NCBI RefSeq assembly: GCF_030216305.1
Contig: NZ_JASOKT010000013.1
Coordinates: 1-64,000, forward strand
DNA from: Actinotignum timonense
GTDB lineage: Bacteria > Actinomycetota > Actinomycetes > Actinomycetales > Actinomycetaceae
Reading direction: 5' to 3'
DNA length: 64,000 bases
Below, one piece after another: positions 26,836-35,383 of this stretch (its first letter is position 1; every line of letters begins with the position of its first letter). The notes below the pieces were generated by a model. That model made no database searches and was not told where the DNA came from. It was given only the letters and a program-made list of their open reading frames with translations. The position numbers and the translations under genes were made by a program.

Positions 26836-28731
26836 CTAGGCGCTGCCGGGGGTGCAGGGGATGTTGAGGCGGTAGGGGCTGAGCACCGCGAAACCGGGCC
26901 CGGAAAAATCAACATAGGATTCGGCCACGGTCACGCTACCCCAGGTGAGGAGCGTATGTAGACGGCCCGCTTCGGGCGGTAACTGCACCCGAGTGGGGTG
27001 AGCGGCCGCCGCGGCCGTTTCTTCCACTTGCGTTTCACCTGGTTTATTGGCAGTTGTTTCGCCGGGGAGGGGGTCGGCCGCGCCTATATGGAAAACCACG
27101 AAGCTAGCTCCGCGTCGGTAATATCCCGCCTCACCCAGGCGCACGATCTCCGAATCCTCCCGGTCAGGGGAAGAAAAATCTGGGTGCTCGCGCCGCAGCC
27201 GCAGGAGCTCCCGGGTCGCCTCGAGATAGCGAGCATGGGAGGGCTCCTCGAGTTCCGCCCAGTCCAGGTGCGAGCGCGTGAACGTAGAAAGCGCCTGGGG
27301 CGGGGGAATCTGGCCGGCGTGCTCACCCCAATCCCAGTCACGAAATTCCGCAATCCGCCCCGCATCCACACGTTCCCCTAGCTCCGGAGTGTGATCGGTG
27401 AAGAATTGGAAGGGCGCGGAAGCACTCCACTCCTGACCCATAAAGAGAAGAGGCGTGAAGGGGGAGAGCAGCATGAGCGCATCAGCAACAAGGGTGTGTT
27501 CTGCACTCACAGTAGAGGAGCGGCGGTCACCCAGGGCTCGGTTACCCACCTGGTCGTGGTTTTCGGTATAAGCGAGGAAACGGCGCGAATCGAGGGCAGC
27601 GGGCACCGGGGCACCCCAGTTTCGCTTCCGGAAACTAGAGAAATTACCGTCGTGCACGAAGACACGGCGCATGGCCTTTTCCAGGGCTCCGGGAAGCGCA
27701 AAATCCCCGTAATAGGCGAAATCTTCCCCGGTCACATAGACATGCAGGGCATGGTGAATATCATCAGCCCACTGCATATCCATACCGTAGCCTCCCGCTC
27801 TTGTGGGGCGCAGCATCCTCACATCATTGAGATCGGATTCTGCTACGAGGGCGATATGCCGGCCGGTCTGCGCGGCGAAAGCCGCGGCGGCGTCGGATAA
27901 ATCGGCGAGAATATGTGTACGGGAGCGGTCCCGGATCGCGTGGACGGCGTCAAGCCGAAAAATATCCACGTGGTAATCGCGGGCCCACTGGAGCATATTG
28001 TCAATAAAATAACGCCGCACCGGGCCGGAATCCGGGCCGTCCACGTTCACACCCGGGCCCCACACCGAAGAATAGCGATCCGTGGTGTAGGGGCCGAACT
28101 CGGCTAAGAAATTCCCGTCGGGTCCGAAATGGTTATAGACCACGTCCAGGCATACCGCCAGGCCAGCGCGGTGTGCGGCCTCCACGAAGCGCGCGAAGCC
28201 CGCCGGTCCGCCGTAATTTTCGGTGACCGCATAGATATCCACGCCGTCGTAGCCCCAATTGCGGGTGCCAGGCACGGGGCAGATCGGCATAACCTCCACG
28301 ATATCCACCCCGAGCTCGCGCAGGTACCCGAATTTCTGCGCCGCCGCATCGAAGGTGCCCTCCGGTGTGAAGGTGCCGATATGCATTTCGTAAAACACCT
28401 TGCCGAGCGGATCCACCCCGGGGAAGGGCGACAACTCGAAAGCGTCAAGATCAACAATTTCGGAAGGGCCCATGACTCCTTCGGGCTGGCGCCGGGTGCG
28501 CGGATCGGGTAGGCCCATGCCACCATCCAGACTGATGCGGTAGCGGGTGCCGGCCGGCAGGGGAGTATCGAGGATCCACCATCCCGGCCCGCTGGCCAGG
28601 GCCGCGCCGTCGCGCCCCGCGCGCGCTGCCGCAATATCCGCGGCGGCGACCGGCCGGAAGGGGAGGCGCTCCCCGTCTACCAGGGCCTCAACGCTCGTGC
28701 GCCCCGGCGCCCATACGCTCAGCGGTTCCAT
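26836..28731 (-). CDS. treZ: Malto-oligosyltrehalose trehalohydrolase
   Basis: A 631-residue GH13 enzyme that releases trehalose from the maltooligosyl-trehalose made by TreY. An N-terminal carbohydrate-binding domain (CBM48-like, about 1-95) precedes the (beta/alpha)8 barrel. Catalytic residues lie in IFRLDAVHAI (nucleophile Asp), ALVAESDLND (acid/base Glu) and TENHDQVGNRALG (third Asp); the RNWGYDGVDIYAV and VVYNHFGPDG segments are TreZ signatures. Residues 555-580 carry an unusual Thr/Glu/Ala insertion. It is the last gene of glgX-treY-treZ; TreY's TAA and this ATG share a base (TAATG). Confidence 0.95.
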   Translation of the reverse strand: MEPLSVWAPGRTSVEALVDGERLPFRPVAAADIAAARAGRDGAALASGPGWWILDTPLPAGTRYRISLDGGMGLPDPRTRRQPEGVMGPSEIVDLDAFELSPFPGVDPLGKVFYEMHIGTFTPEGTFDAAAQKFGYLRELGVDIVEVMPICPVPGTRNWGYDGVDIYAVTENYGGPAGFARFVEAAHRAGLAVCLDVVYNHFGPDGNFLAEFGPYTTDRYSSVWGPGVNVDGPDSGPVRRYFIDNMLQWARDYHVDIFRLDAVHAIRDRSRTHILADLSDAAAAFAAQTGRHIALVAESDLNDVRMLRPTRAGGYGMDMQWADDIHHALHVYVTGEDFAYYGDFALPGALEKAMRRVFVHDGNFSSFRKRNWGAPVPAALDSRRFLAYTENHDQVGNRALGDRRSSTVSAEHTLVADALMLLSPFTPLLFMGQEWSASAPFQFFTDHTPELGERVDAGRIAEFRDWDWGEHAGQIPPPQALSTFTRSHLDWAELEEPSHARYLEATRELLRLRREHPDFSSPDREDSEIVRLGEAGYYRRGASFVVFHIGAADPLPGETTANKPGETQVEETAAAAAHPTRVQLPPEAGRLHTLLTWGSVTVAESYVDFSGPGFAVLSPYRLNIPCTPGSA

Positions 28732-31301
28732 TAATCGGTGCTCCCTCCTGCGTCGGACCCGTAGGTATCAGCGCGAACGTACACCGCCACCGGCAGATTC
28801 GCGCAGGCATCACGAACAAAGAGCTGGGGCCCCTCAATCTCGCCTTCCTCCAGAACGCTGCGCCACCGCCCGGGCGGGAGCACGATATGCGCATCGCCCC
28901 AGCCCCCGGCTACCTCCTGGCGGTGCGCGAGGCGCGAGACCACCACGATCACATCCGGCTCCCCATCCAGGGTGCGGGTAAAAGCAAAAATATTTCCGGT
29001 GGTGGCAGCCAGCGGCTCGTAGCCCGAACGCAGCGAAACAAAAGTATCCGGGCGGTCGCGGCGCAGGCGCAGGAGGCGCGAGGTCACCCACATTTTTTCT
29101 TCATCGACGCTCGCCTGCGCGGGGAGCGCCCCGGCGCTATCGAGCTGCTCGAGCATGCTGGCGAGCCGCGGATAATTTACCGGGCGGCGGTTATCCGGAT
29201 CCACCAGCAGATTCCGGGTGATTTCCTCCCCTTGATAGGTATCGGGCACCCCGATCAGCGTGAGGGCCAGAACCTTCGCCGCGAGGATACGCGCGCGGCG
29301 CGCCGGGCGGGTATGTTCCCACCAGTCCGTGAGCTCAGCCACCGATTCCGGGGTGGAAATAACCGAGCGTGCATAGGCAAAAAGCCCGGTCTCCAGTGCT
29401 TCATCCGGCTCGGTCCACGTGGTCCAAGATTTTTGTTCCCGGGCGGCCTTGCGCAGGTAGTCAATGAGGCGATCCGCTTCGATGGGCCCGTTATCCGTCC
29501 AGGTTCCCATAATTGTTTGCCACATGAGGTTCTCGATCTGGCCATCGAGTTCCGCCGGGCGGGAAGCAGCGTGCCGTTCGCGCAGCCGTTCCAGGAGCTC
29601 CAACCATTCGGTGGGGTAATCCGCCAGGGTGGCAATAGCGGCGCGGGTATCTTCCCCGCGTTTCGTATCATGAGTGGTGAGCGTGGTCATCATCACGGGC
29701 CAATCCGCCATCATCTGCCGGGTCCAGGTATGCAGCTCATCAGGGGTGAGCGATGCGCGCAGCGGATCAGATCCCACCTCCGTTGCCGAGGTAAGCGCGG
29801 TATACCGATAAAAAGCGGTATCCTCCACACCCTTGGCCATAACCGCTCCGCACACCTGCTGGAAGCGGATAATCGCCTCGTTTCGGGAAGCATCATGGCG
29901 TTTCGTTGCCGAACCGATTTCCCGCCCGAGCAAAATATCAACAACAACGTCCAGAGTTTCGCACCGGTCTTCGGAGAGCAGGCCCCGGGCGCGTTCGGCT
30001 GCTTCAAGCAGCGCAGTTTCAGCGCTGGCATGCGCTTTCTCCCCGGGAACTACGTAGGCCCGATACCGATCCATGCAGATGACGAGCGCGGAGACCGCAT
30101 CGTACAAGGAGCGCTGGGAATGATCCCGCAGGCGCAGATCATCACGGCACACTTCCGCCATGAGCCGCGCCATCCGCTCCACTTCCGCCTGGAGGGAGGA
30201 ATGCATAATCTGGCTTTTCGCCTCGCGCTCCAGAACCGGATACGGCTGGGTGGTATGGGATAGATGCACGAAATTCGCGGTGAGGGCACGCACTCCCTCC
30301 GAGTCGGTCAGCAGCGCCCCGATACGCCACGAAGCCTCGTACCCGGTACACCCCGCGCACTTCCAATCCGAAGGCAACTTTTCGCTGCCCTCCAGGATTT
30401 TTTCCGCCACAATCCACGCCCCGCCGGTAGCTTCGTGCAAACGCTCCATATATTGGCGCGGATCGGCCAGCCCATCGGGATGATCAATCCGGAAAGCATC
30501 AATGAAGCCGGCGTGGAACAGCTCAAGCAGCAGCGCGTGGGAAGCCTGAAATACCTCCGGATCCTCCACCCGGATCCCGGCCAGGGTATCCACATCGAAA
30601 AACCGCCGGTAATTGAGTTCTTCCTCGGCGACCCGCCAATAGGCAAGCCGGTAGTACTGGCGTTGCAGCAGTTCTGCCAGCGGCAGAAATTCAGTGCCTT
30701 TCCGAACCGGGTAAACGTGGTCATAGTAGCGCAAGACGGGCACTGCGCCGTCGCCCTCATAACCCGGTACGACGACGTGATCGAGGCTAATCGCCTCCCG
30801 GGCAAGCGCGGTACCCACCCGTTCGCCGAGCACCGGGATGAGGATCCCATCGTCGCTGGACTCCACGTCGATATCGAACCAGGAGGCATAGGGGGACTCG
30901 GGGCCGTCGCGCAGCAGGGACCACATGGCCCGGTTGAGGTAGAGCGGGGTGGGCATGGCCATATGGTTAGGCACCACATCAACGACGACGCCGAGGCCGG
31001 CCGCGTGCGCGGCATTCGCAAAAGACTCAAAACCGGCCCGCCCGCCCATCGGCTCGGAAATCCGGGTGTGATCCACCACGTCATAGCCGTGCGTGGAGCC
31101 CGGGGCGGCCTGGAGGATAGGGGAGCAGTACACATCGGTAATCCCGAGCTGCACCAGGTAGGGGAGCAGGGCGGTGGCATCCGCGAAGGTGAAGTGGGGA
31201 CCGAGTTGCAGCCGGTACGTGGACACGGGCTGGCGCCGCCCGGCGCTGGGCACGTGGGAACGTAGAGCTGGAATACTGGAGGTGTCAGTGATTGCGGTCA
31301 T
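28731..31301 (-). CDS. treY: Malto-oligosyltrehalose synthase
   Basis: An 856-residue GH13 enzyme that isomerises the terminal alpha-1,4 bond of maltooligosaccharide to the alpha,alpha-1,1 bond of trehalose. Signatures: VSTYRLQLGPHFTFADA near the start, ITDVYCSPILQA, GVVVDVVPNHMA, DAFRIDHPDGLADP with the nucleophile Asp, WIVAEKILEGSEKLP with the acid/base Glu, and the C-terminal TLTTHDTKRGEDTRARI-like segment. ATG 31301 follows TAAGCT at 7 nt; the longer frame to 31358 overlaps the end of glgX. With glgX and treZ it forms the TreYZ route from glycogen to trehalose, an osmolyte and stress protectant. Confidence 0.95.
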   Translation of the reverse strand: MTAITDTSSIPALRSHVPSAGRRQPVSTYRLQLGPHFTFADATALLPYLVQLGITDVYCSPILQAAPGSTHGYDVVDHTRISEPMGGRAGFESFANAAHAAGLGVVVDVVPNHMAMPTPLYLNRAMWSLLRDGPESPYASWFDIDVESSDDGILIPVLGERVGTALAREAISLDHVVVPGYEGDGAVPVLRYYDHVYPVRKGTEFLPLAELLQRQYYRLAYWRVAEEELNYRRFFDVDTLAGIRVEDPEVFQASHALLLELFHAGFIDAFRIDHPDGLADPRQYMERLHEATGGAWIVAEKILEGSEKLPSDWKCAGCTGYEASWRIGALLTDSEGVRALTANFVHLSHTTQPYPVLEREAKSQIMHSSLQAEVERMARLMAEVCRDDLRLRDHSQRSLYDAVSALVICMDRYRAYVVPGEKAHASAETALLEAAERARGLLSEDRCETLDVVVDILLGREIGSATKRHDASRNEAIIRFQQVCGAVMAKGVEDTAFYRYTALTSATEVGSDPLRASLTPDELHTWTRQMMADWPVMMTTLTTHDTKRGEDTRAAIATLADYPTEWLELLERLRERHAASRPAELDGQIENLMWQTIMGTWTDNGPIEADRLIDYLRKAAREQKSWTTWTEPDEALETGLFAYARSVISTPESVAELTDWWEHTRPARRARILAAKVLALTLIGVPDTYQGEEITRNLLVDPDNRRPVNYPRLASMLEQLDSAGALPAQASVDEEKMWVTSRLLRLRRDRPDTFVSLRSGYEPLAATTGNIFAFTRTLDGEPDVIVVVSRLAHRQEVAGGWGDAHIVLPPGRWRSVLEEGEIEGPQLFVRDACANLPVAVYVRADTYGSDAGGSTD

Positions 31302-31311
31302 ACTTTCGAGC

Positions 31312-33474
31312 TTAGCGCACGGCCTGCGGAGTTTTCTGGGCGCCGGCCAGGGCGTCATCGATATCTTCCTCGGACGGTTCGTGCACGAAAACGCGCAGGG
31401 AGCGCCCGATCACGCTGGTGGTATCCCCGGAAGCGAAAACGATCTGGGGATTGACCTCCGCCGCGGTATTGACCACTTCCGTCCATTCGCGGTCATAGAC
31501 GCCGCCCGGGATGGCGAACTCAACTTCGTCGTCGCCGGCATTGAACATGAGGAGAACATCATCATCAATAATCGGGTTGCCGCGCTCATCGGGTTCGCGG
31601 ATACCCGCACCGTTGAGGAACACCATGAGGGCCCGCGCAAACCCGGAATCCCAATCGGAATCTTCCATCTGGCTGGAATCGGGGCGGAACCATTCGATTT
31701 CCGGGAGGCAACCTTCGCATACAGGATCGAAACCGGCCACGAAGCGCCGGCGCCGGAACACCGGGTGATTCTTGCGGAAAGCGATAGCCGCCCGCGTGAA
31801 TTGCAGAATATCCATCTGGCGGTCATCGAGATCCCAATCCATCCACGCGATCTCATTGTCCTGGCAGTAGGTGTTGTTATTACCGCCCTGGGTGCGCCCA
31901 ATTTCATCACCGTGGGAAATCATAGGAACGCCTTGGGAGAGCAGCAGGGTGGAGATGAAATTGCGGATTTGGCGTTCGCGCAGATCGAGGATCTCGGGAT
32001 TATCCGTGGGGCCTTCTTCCCCGCAATTCCAGGAGCGGTTATTCGATTCGCCATCCGCGTTGTTTTCACCATTGGCTTCATTGTGTTTCTCGTTATAGGA
32101 AACCAGATCGCGCATGGTGAAACCATCGTGGGCGGTCACGAAATTAATGGAGGCGAAAGGGCGGCGCCCGGAGGATTCATACAGGTCCGCGCTGCCCGTT
32201 AGGCGGGAGGCGAATTCCGGTAGGGCGGCCGGTTCCCCGCGCCAGAAATCACGCACGGTATCACGGTACTTGCCGTTCCATTCCGTCCACAGCGGTGGGA
32301 AACCGCCCACCTGGTAGCCGCCTTCGCCCACATCCCAGGGTTCGGCAATGAGTTTGACCTGGGAAATGATGGGATCCTGCTGGATGATGTCAAAGAAGGA
32401 AGAAAGCTTATCCACCGCGTGGAGTTCGCGAGCCAGGGTGGAAGCCAAATCGAAACGGAAACCATCCACGTGCATTTCCGTCACCCAGTACCGCAGCGAA
32501 TCCATAATGAGTTGGAGGGTATGCGGGGAGGTCATATTCAGGGAGTTCCCGGTCCCGGTGGTATCGAAATAGTGCCGCGGGTCATCGGGGACCAGGCGGT
32601 AGTAGGAGCGGTTATCAATACCCTTGAAGGACAGGGTGGGGCCCATGTGGTTACCCTCCGCCGTGTGGTTGTAGACCACGTCAAGGATGACCTCAATATC
32701 GGCTTCGTGGAAGGCCTTGACCATGGCCTTAAACTCATCGACCTGCTCCCCGCGCGAGCGGGTGGCGTAGCCATCATGGGGCGCGAAGAATCCGATGGTG
32801 TTATAACCCCAGTAATTGCTCAGACCCCGGTCCTGGAGCGAAGTGTCATTGATGAACTGGTGCACCGGCATGAGCTCAATAGCCGTCACCCCCAGGGAGG
32901 TGAAGTAATCGAGAACGGGCGGGTGGGTGAGGCCCTGGTAGGTACCGCGTAATTCTTCGGGAACATCCGGGTGGCGCTGGGTGAAGCCCTTCACGTGCGT
33001 CTCATAAATAATGGTCTCGTTATATTCGTGCTTGGGCGGGCGGTCATAGCCCCAATCGAAGTAGGGGCTGATAACCACGGAAACCGGCACGTGGCCGAGC
33101 GAATCCAAAGTGCACGGTTGCGAAGGATCGTTGAAGTCATAGGAAAAGACTTCCTGAGCATTGGTGATATTGCCTTCGATGGCTTTGGCGTAGGGGTCCA
33201 GGAGGAACTTGGAAGGATCGCAGCGCAGCCCCTGGGCTGGATCGTAGGGACCGTAGACACGGTATCCGTAACGCTGCCCGGGCCGAATTGAGGTGAGGTA
33301 ACAATGCCAAACATTGGCATCAACTTCCCGCAGTTCCACGCGGGTTTCTTTGTTGTTATCGTCAAGTAGGCAGAGTTCGATTTTCTCAGCCACGGAGGAG
33401 TAAATCGCGAAATTCGTGCCGGTGCCGTCGAAAGTAGCGCCCAGCGGATACGGGTGTCCAGGCCAAATTCTCAT
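31312..33474 (-). CDS. glgX: Glycogen debranching enzyme GlgX (isoamylase type)
   Basis: A 720-residue GH13 enzyme hydrolysing alpha-1,6 branch points, which supplies linear maltodextrins to TreY. An N-terminal CBM48 domain (GATFDGTGTNFAIYSS to about residue 120) precedes the barrel. Motifs are ILDVVYNHTAEGN, GFRFDLASTLAR (nucleophile Asp), LIAEPWDVGEGGYQVG (acid/base Glu) and INFVTAHDGFTMRDL. Two start codons are possible: ATG 33474 (MRIWPGHPYPLG, family-like) and ATG 33489. It leads the glgX-treY-treZ operon; tRNA-Val(CAC) lies about 50 bp upstream on the same strand, so read-through from the tRNA promoter is possible. TAGATT elements at 33502-33516 may give its own promoter. Confidence 0.95.
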   Translation of the reverse strand: MRIWPGHPYPLGATFDGTGTNFAIYSSVAEKIELCLLDDNNKETRVELREVDANVWHCYLTSIRPGQRYGYRVYGPYDPAQGLRCDPSKFLLDPYAKAIEGNITNAQEVFSYDFNDPSQPCTLDSLGHVPVSVVISPYFDWGYDRPPKHEYNETIIYETHVKGFTQRHPDVPEELRGTYQGLTHPPVLDYFTSLGVTAIELMPVHQFINDTSLQDRGLSNYWGYNTIGFFAPHDGYATRSRGEQVDEFKAMVKAFHEADIEVILDVVYNHTAEGNHMGPTLSFKGIDNRSYYRLVPDDPRHYFDTTGTGNSLNMTSPHTLQLIMDSLRYWVTEMHVDGFRFDLASTLARELHAVDKLSSFFDIIQQDPIISQVKLIAEPWDVGEGGYQVGGFPPLWTEWNGKYRDTVRDFWRGEPAALPEFASRLTGSADLYESSGRRPFASINFVTAHDGFTMRDLVSYNEKHNEANGENNADGESNNRSWNCGEEGPTDNPEILDLRERQIRNFISTLLLSQGVPMISHGDEIGRTQGGNNNTYCQDNEIAWMDWDLDDRQMDILQFTRAAIAFRKNHPVFRRRRFVAGFDPVCEGCLPEIEWFRPDSSQMEDSDWDSGFARALMVFLNGAGIREPDERGNPIIDDDVLLMFNAGDDEVEFAIPGGVYDREWTEVVNTAAEVNPQIVFASGDTTSVIGRSLRVFVHEPSEEDIDDALAGAQKTPQAVR

Positions 33475-33526
33475 ACCTGAGTATCTCATACGAAAGTGGG
33501 AATCTACTGAAAATCTAGCGAGACGG

Positions 33527-33598
33527 TGGGCGATACTGGGTTCGAACCAGTGACCTCTTCGGTGTGAACGAAGCGCTCTACCACTGAGCTAATCGCCC
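33527..33598 (-). tRNA. tRNA-Val (CAC)
   Basis: The minus strand folds as a 72-nt cloverleaf: acceptor GGGCGAT/ATCGCCC, D-arm with AGCTCAGTGGTAGAGC, anticodon stem CTTCG/CGAAG with loop TTCACAC (anticodon CAC), and T-arm with GGTTCGAACCC. The discriminator base is A; CCA is not encoded. Confidence 0.96.
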
Positions 33599-33630
33599 GG
33601 GCGACCGTAACGGCCCGTGCATCACGCAAG

Positions 33631-33658
33631 CTTATAGGGGGTGGGCGGAGAAACTCAA
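33631..33658 (-). promoter_or_regulatory. Promoter of tRNA-Val (CAC)
   Basis: On the minus strand TTGAGT and TATAAG are separated by 16 bp and end 32 bp before the tRNA. Confidence 0.55.
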
Positions 33659-33694
33659 ATTTAACTAACGTGGTGTGCACCTCACTGCCCCGGT

Positions 33695-33724
33695 TTGACC
33701 GGGTGCGCGGAATGTCGCTATAGT
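33695..33724 (+). promoter_or_regulatory. Promoter of the first tRNA cluster (Gly-Cys-Val)
   Basis: TTGACC (33695) and TATAGT (33719) with an 18-bp spacer, 87 bp before tRNA-Gly. The gap between the two divergent tRNAs holds no visible gene. Confidence 0.6.
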
Positions 33725-33811
33725 TTTTCGATGTCATCGACGTCGCCGCGGCGGTTCCCGCCACGGTTAACCTGGCCAGCGTGGCTTGGTTAGTGATTGT
33801 TGATCGGCCAC

Positions 33812-33884
33812 GCGGATGTAGCTCAGTTGGTAGAGCGCAACCTTGCCAAGGTTGAGGTCGCGGGTTCGAGCCCCGTCATCCGCT
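33812..33884 (+). tRNA. tRNA-Gly (GCC), copy 1
   Basis: A 73-nt cloverleaf: acceptor GCGGATG/CATCCGC, anticodon arm CAACC-TTGCCAA-GGTTG giving GCC, T-arm GGGTTCGAGCCC, discriminator T. CCA is not encoded. The sequence is identical to the second copy at 34164. Confidence 0.97.
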
Positions 33885-33942
33885 CGGATGTGAAGAAAGG
33901 CAAAGTGGCACATGTGTCCATACTCCTCTCACGTATCCGGAC

Positions 33943-34013
33943 GGTGGGTTGGCCGAGAGGCGAGGCAACGGCCTGCAAAGCCGTGTACACGGGTTCGAAT
34001 CCCGTACCCACCT
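33943..34013 (+). tRNA. tRNA-Cys (GCA)
   Basis: A 71-nt cloverleaf: acceptor GGTGGGT/ACCCACC, anticodon arm ACGGC-CTGCAAA-GCCGT giving GCA, T-arm CGGGTTCGAATCCCG, discriminator T (usual U73 of tRNA-Cys). CCA is not encoded. It lies 4 nt before tRNA-Val. Confidence 0.96.
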
Positions 34014-34017
34014 CGCG

Positions 34018-34092
34018 GGGCGATTGGCGCAGCGGGAGCGCGCTTCCCTGACACGGAAGAGGTCACTGGTTCGATCCCAGTATCGCCCACCA
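34018..34092 (+). tRNA. tRNA-Val (GAC), copy 1
   Basis: Acceptor GGGCGAT/ATCGCCC, anticodon arm CTTCC-CTGACAC-GGAAG giving GAC, T-arm CTGGTTCGATCCCAG. The discriminator A at 34089 is followed by an encoded CCA. It is identical to the copy at 34238. Confidence 0.96.
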
Positions 34093-34113
34093 CTATTTCC
34101 TTGCAGCGCCATT

Positions 34114-34142
34114 TTGACCCGGCTCTCACGGTTGGGTAAACT
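34114..34142 (+). promoter_or_regulatory. Promoter of the second tRNA pair
   Basis: TTGACC (34114-34119) and TAAACT (34137-34142) with a 17-bp spacer, 21 bp before tRNA-Gly copy 2. Confidence 0.7.
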
Positions 34143-34163
34143 AGTGGCTCGCTGTGAAACAGT

Positions 34164-34236
34164 GCGGATGTAGCTCAGTTGGTAGAGCGCAACCTTGCCA
34201 AGGTTGAGGTCGCGGGTTCGAGCCCCGTCATCCGCT
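34164..34236 (+). tRNA. tRNA-Gly (GCC), copy 2
   Basis: Identical in all 73 positions to copy 1 at 33812. Only one nucleotide separates it from the following tRNA-Val, so processing of the pair depends on precise cleavage by RNase P and 3' trimming. Confidence 0.97.
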
Positions 34237-34237
34237 C

Positions 34238-34312
34238 GGGCGATTGGCGCAGCGGGAGCGCGCTTCCCTGACACGGAAGAGGTCACTGGTTCGATCCCAG
34301 TATCGCCCACCA
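34238..34312 (+). tRNA. tRNA-Val (GAC), copy 2
   Basis: Identical to copy 1 including the encoded CCA at 34310-34312. It follows tRNA-Gly directly, without the tRNA-Cys found in the first cluster. Confidence 0.96.
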
Positions 34313-34738
34313 TATATATTCACCACCTATTGCACCCCGTACCACGCTCGCCCGGAATCAAGGTGCAATGGCAGCTACGTTAAGAAATTGTTTTGATGTC
34401 GTGTGGTTGCATCCTGTGGGGTCCGATGCCGTCAGTTTGCTTTTTGTGGGCACCACCGCTCACATCGTCCATACTTGTCCGTGTCGAGCGGATGATCGCA
34501 CCAGAGCCAGCTAACAGAATAGATGGGGAAGTAAATGACCAAAGTCCCGGGTGGCCGCCTCAAGCTGGAAGCAATCATGCCATGAGCGTAAAAGCGCGCA
34601 ACCACGCGGCAAAGCGGCGTCGTCGTGCGGAAAAAACAGTCGTCAATAGCAGGTTTTATCCCGCGGCGTTAGGTCTTCCTGACTATATTTTCCGCATCGG
34701 AACGGGTAGACCTATATACGTAACGAAAGGATGGATCA
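34313..34738. other. 426-bp intergenic region between tRNA-Val and dps
   Basis: I see no convincing gene here. An 8-bp inverted repeat, ATTGCACC (34329) and GGTGCAAT (34362), with a 25-nt loop may be a transcript end for the tRNAs. A 16-codon frame MTKVPGGRLKLEAIMP (34535-34585) has GGGGAAG before it and overlaps by ATGA a basic frame MSVKARNHAAKRRRRAEK; the latter runs 56 bp into dps in another frame, so neither is annotated as a gene. A long leader for dps or a regulatory region is the likely role. Confidence 0.4.
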
Positions 34739-35185
34739 ATGGCCGAAAAAGTTGTTATCGATGCTCTTCAGCGCACGCTGACCGATCTTATTGACCTCTC
34801 CCTGCAGGCTAAGCAGTACCACTGGAATATTCAGGGCGCGCGTTTTCGCGCTCTGCACCTCGCTCTCGATGAAGTTGTATCCGTCACCCGCACTGACCTC
34901 GATGAGGTTGCCGAGCGCATCGCCACCATCGGTGGTTTCCCGGATGGCCGGGCCGTTACCGTGGCCAAGGAAAGCGGCCTCGATGATGCGGGCACCGGTC
35001 CCTTCAACGTGGATGATGTCTACACCGTGATGGCGGAAAAGCTCTACGGAGCCTCCCGGCGCATCCAGAATGACCTGTCCAAGGTGGATGAAGCCGATCC
35101 GCTAAGCGGCGACCTTCTCATCGGGGTTGCGCGCAATCTGGAGCTGCAGGGCTGGTTCATGAAGGCAGCTGCGGTCGAAAACTAA
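34739..35185 (+). CDS. dps: Dps family ferritin-like DNA-protection protein
   Basis: A 148-residue four-helix protein that forms a dodecamer, oxidises Fe(II) with peroxide and stores iron, shielding DNA from hydroxyl radicals. The inter-subunit ferroxidase ligands are complete: His28 (QYHWNIQG), His40, Asp44, Asp55 and Glu59, with the same spacing as Listeria Dps. There is no long Lys-rich DNA-binding tail. ATG 34739 has AAAGGA at proper spacing; an in-frame extension upstream is not present. A strong hairpin follows at 35225. Confidence 0.93.
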   Translation: MAEKVVIDALQRTLTDLIDLSLQAKQYHWNIQGARFRALHLALDEVVSVTRTDLDEVAERIATIGGFPDGRAVTVAKESGLDDAGTGPFNVDDVYTVMAEKLYGASRRIQNDLSKVDEADPLSGDLLIGVARNLELQGWFMKAAAVEN

Positions 35186-35224
35186 GTCACGCGCGCCTTC
35201 GTGGCGCTCACCTCGTGACTTAAC

Positions 35225-35266
35225 GCGAAGGGGACCATCCCGCCTGGTGGGGTGCGTCCCCTTCGC
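35225..35266 (+). terminator. Terminator hairpin after dps
   Basis: GCGAAGGGGAC and GTCCCCTTCGC form a perfect 11-bp stem with a 20-nt loop that can form a smaller inner stem. Only TATGTT follows, so the U-run is weak. Confidence 0.75.
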
Positions 35267-35302
35267 TATGTTCGCACGGGCGCGCAAGTTCCGCCGGTGC
35301 GG

Positions 35303-35383
35303 CTACCCGCGCTATGCGTGAGCCTCCCGTCAATCTACCCGTGCTATGCGTGAGCCTCCCGTCAATCTACCCGCGCTATGCGG
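35303..35383 (+). repeat. 32-bp tandem repeat, about 2.5 copies, between dps and thrS
   Basis: Two full units, 35303-35334 and 35335-35366, differ at a single base (CGCGCT versus CGTGCT). A third partial unit (CTACCCGCGCTATGCG) covers 35367-35382. The units carry CTATGCGTGAGCCTCCCGTC. The rest of the 336-bp gap between dps and thrS holds the dps hairpin and the thrS leader; no gene was seen. Confidence 0.85.

Noticed and set aside
33527..34312. tRNA cluster as an integration site of a mobile element
   Set aside because: No integrase gene or repeated partial tRNA 3' end besides the complete second copies.
34700..34738. GGAAC ... CGTAAC spacing before dps as an ECF-sigma promoter
   Set aside because: Spacing (15 bp) is short and the transcription start would fall on the ribosome-binding site; too weak to annotate.
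34393..34794. 133-codon frame before and into dps
   Set aside because: Overlaps the dps start by 56 bp in another frame, and its first half has no coding character; kept only as a note on the intergenic region.
35303..35383. CRISPR-like reading of the 32-bp repeat
   Set aside because: The units are directly tandem without spacers, only 2.5 copies, and there are no cas genes.
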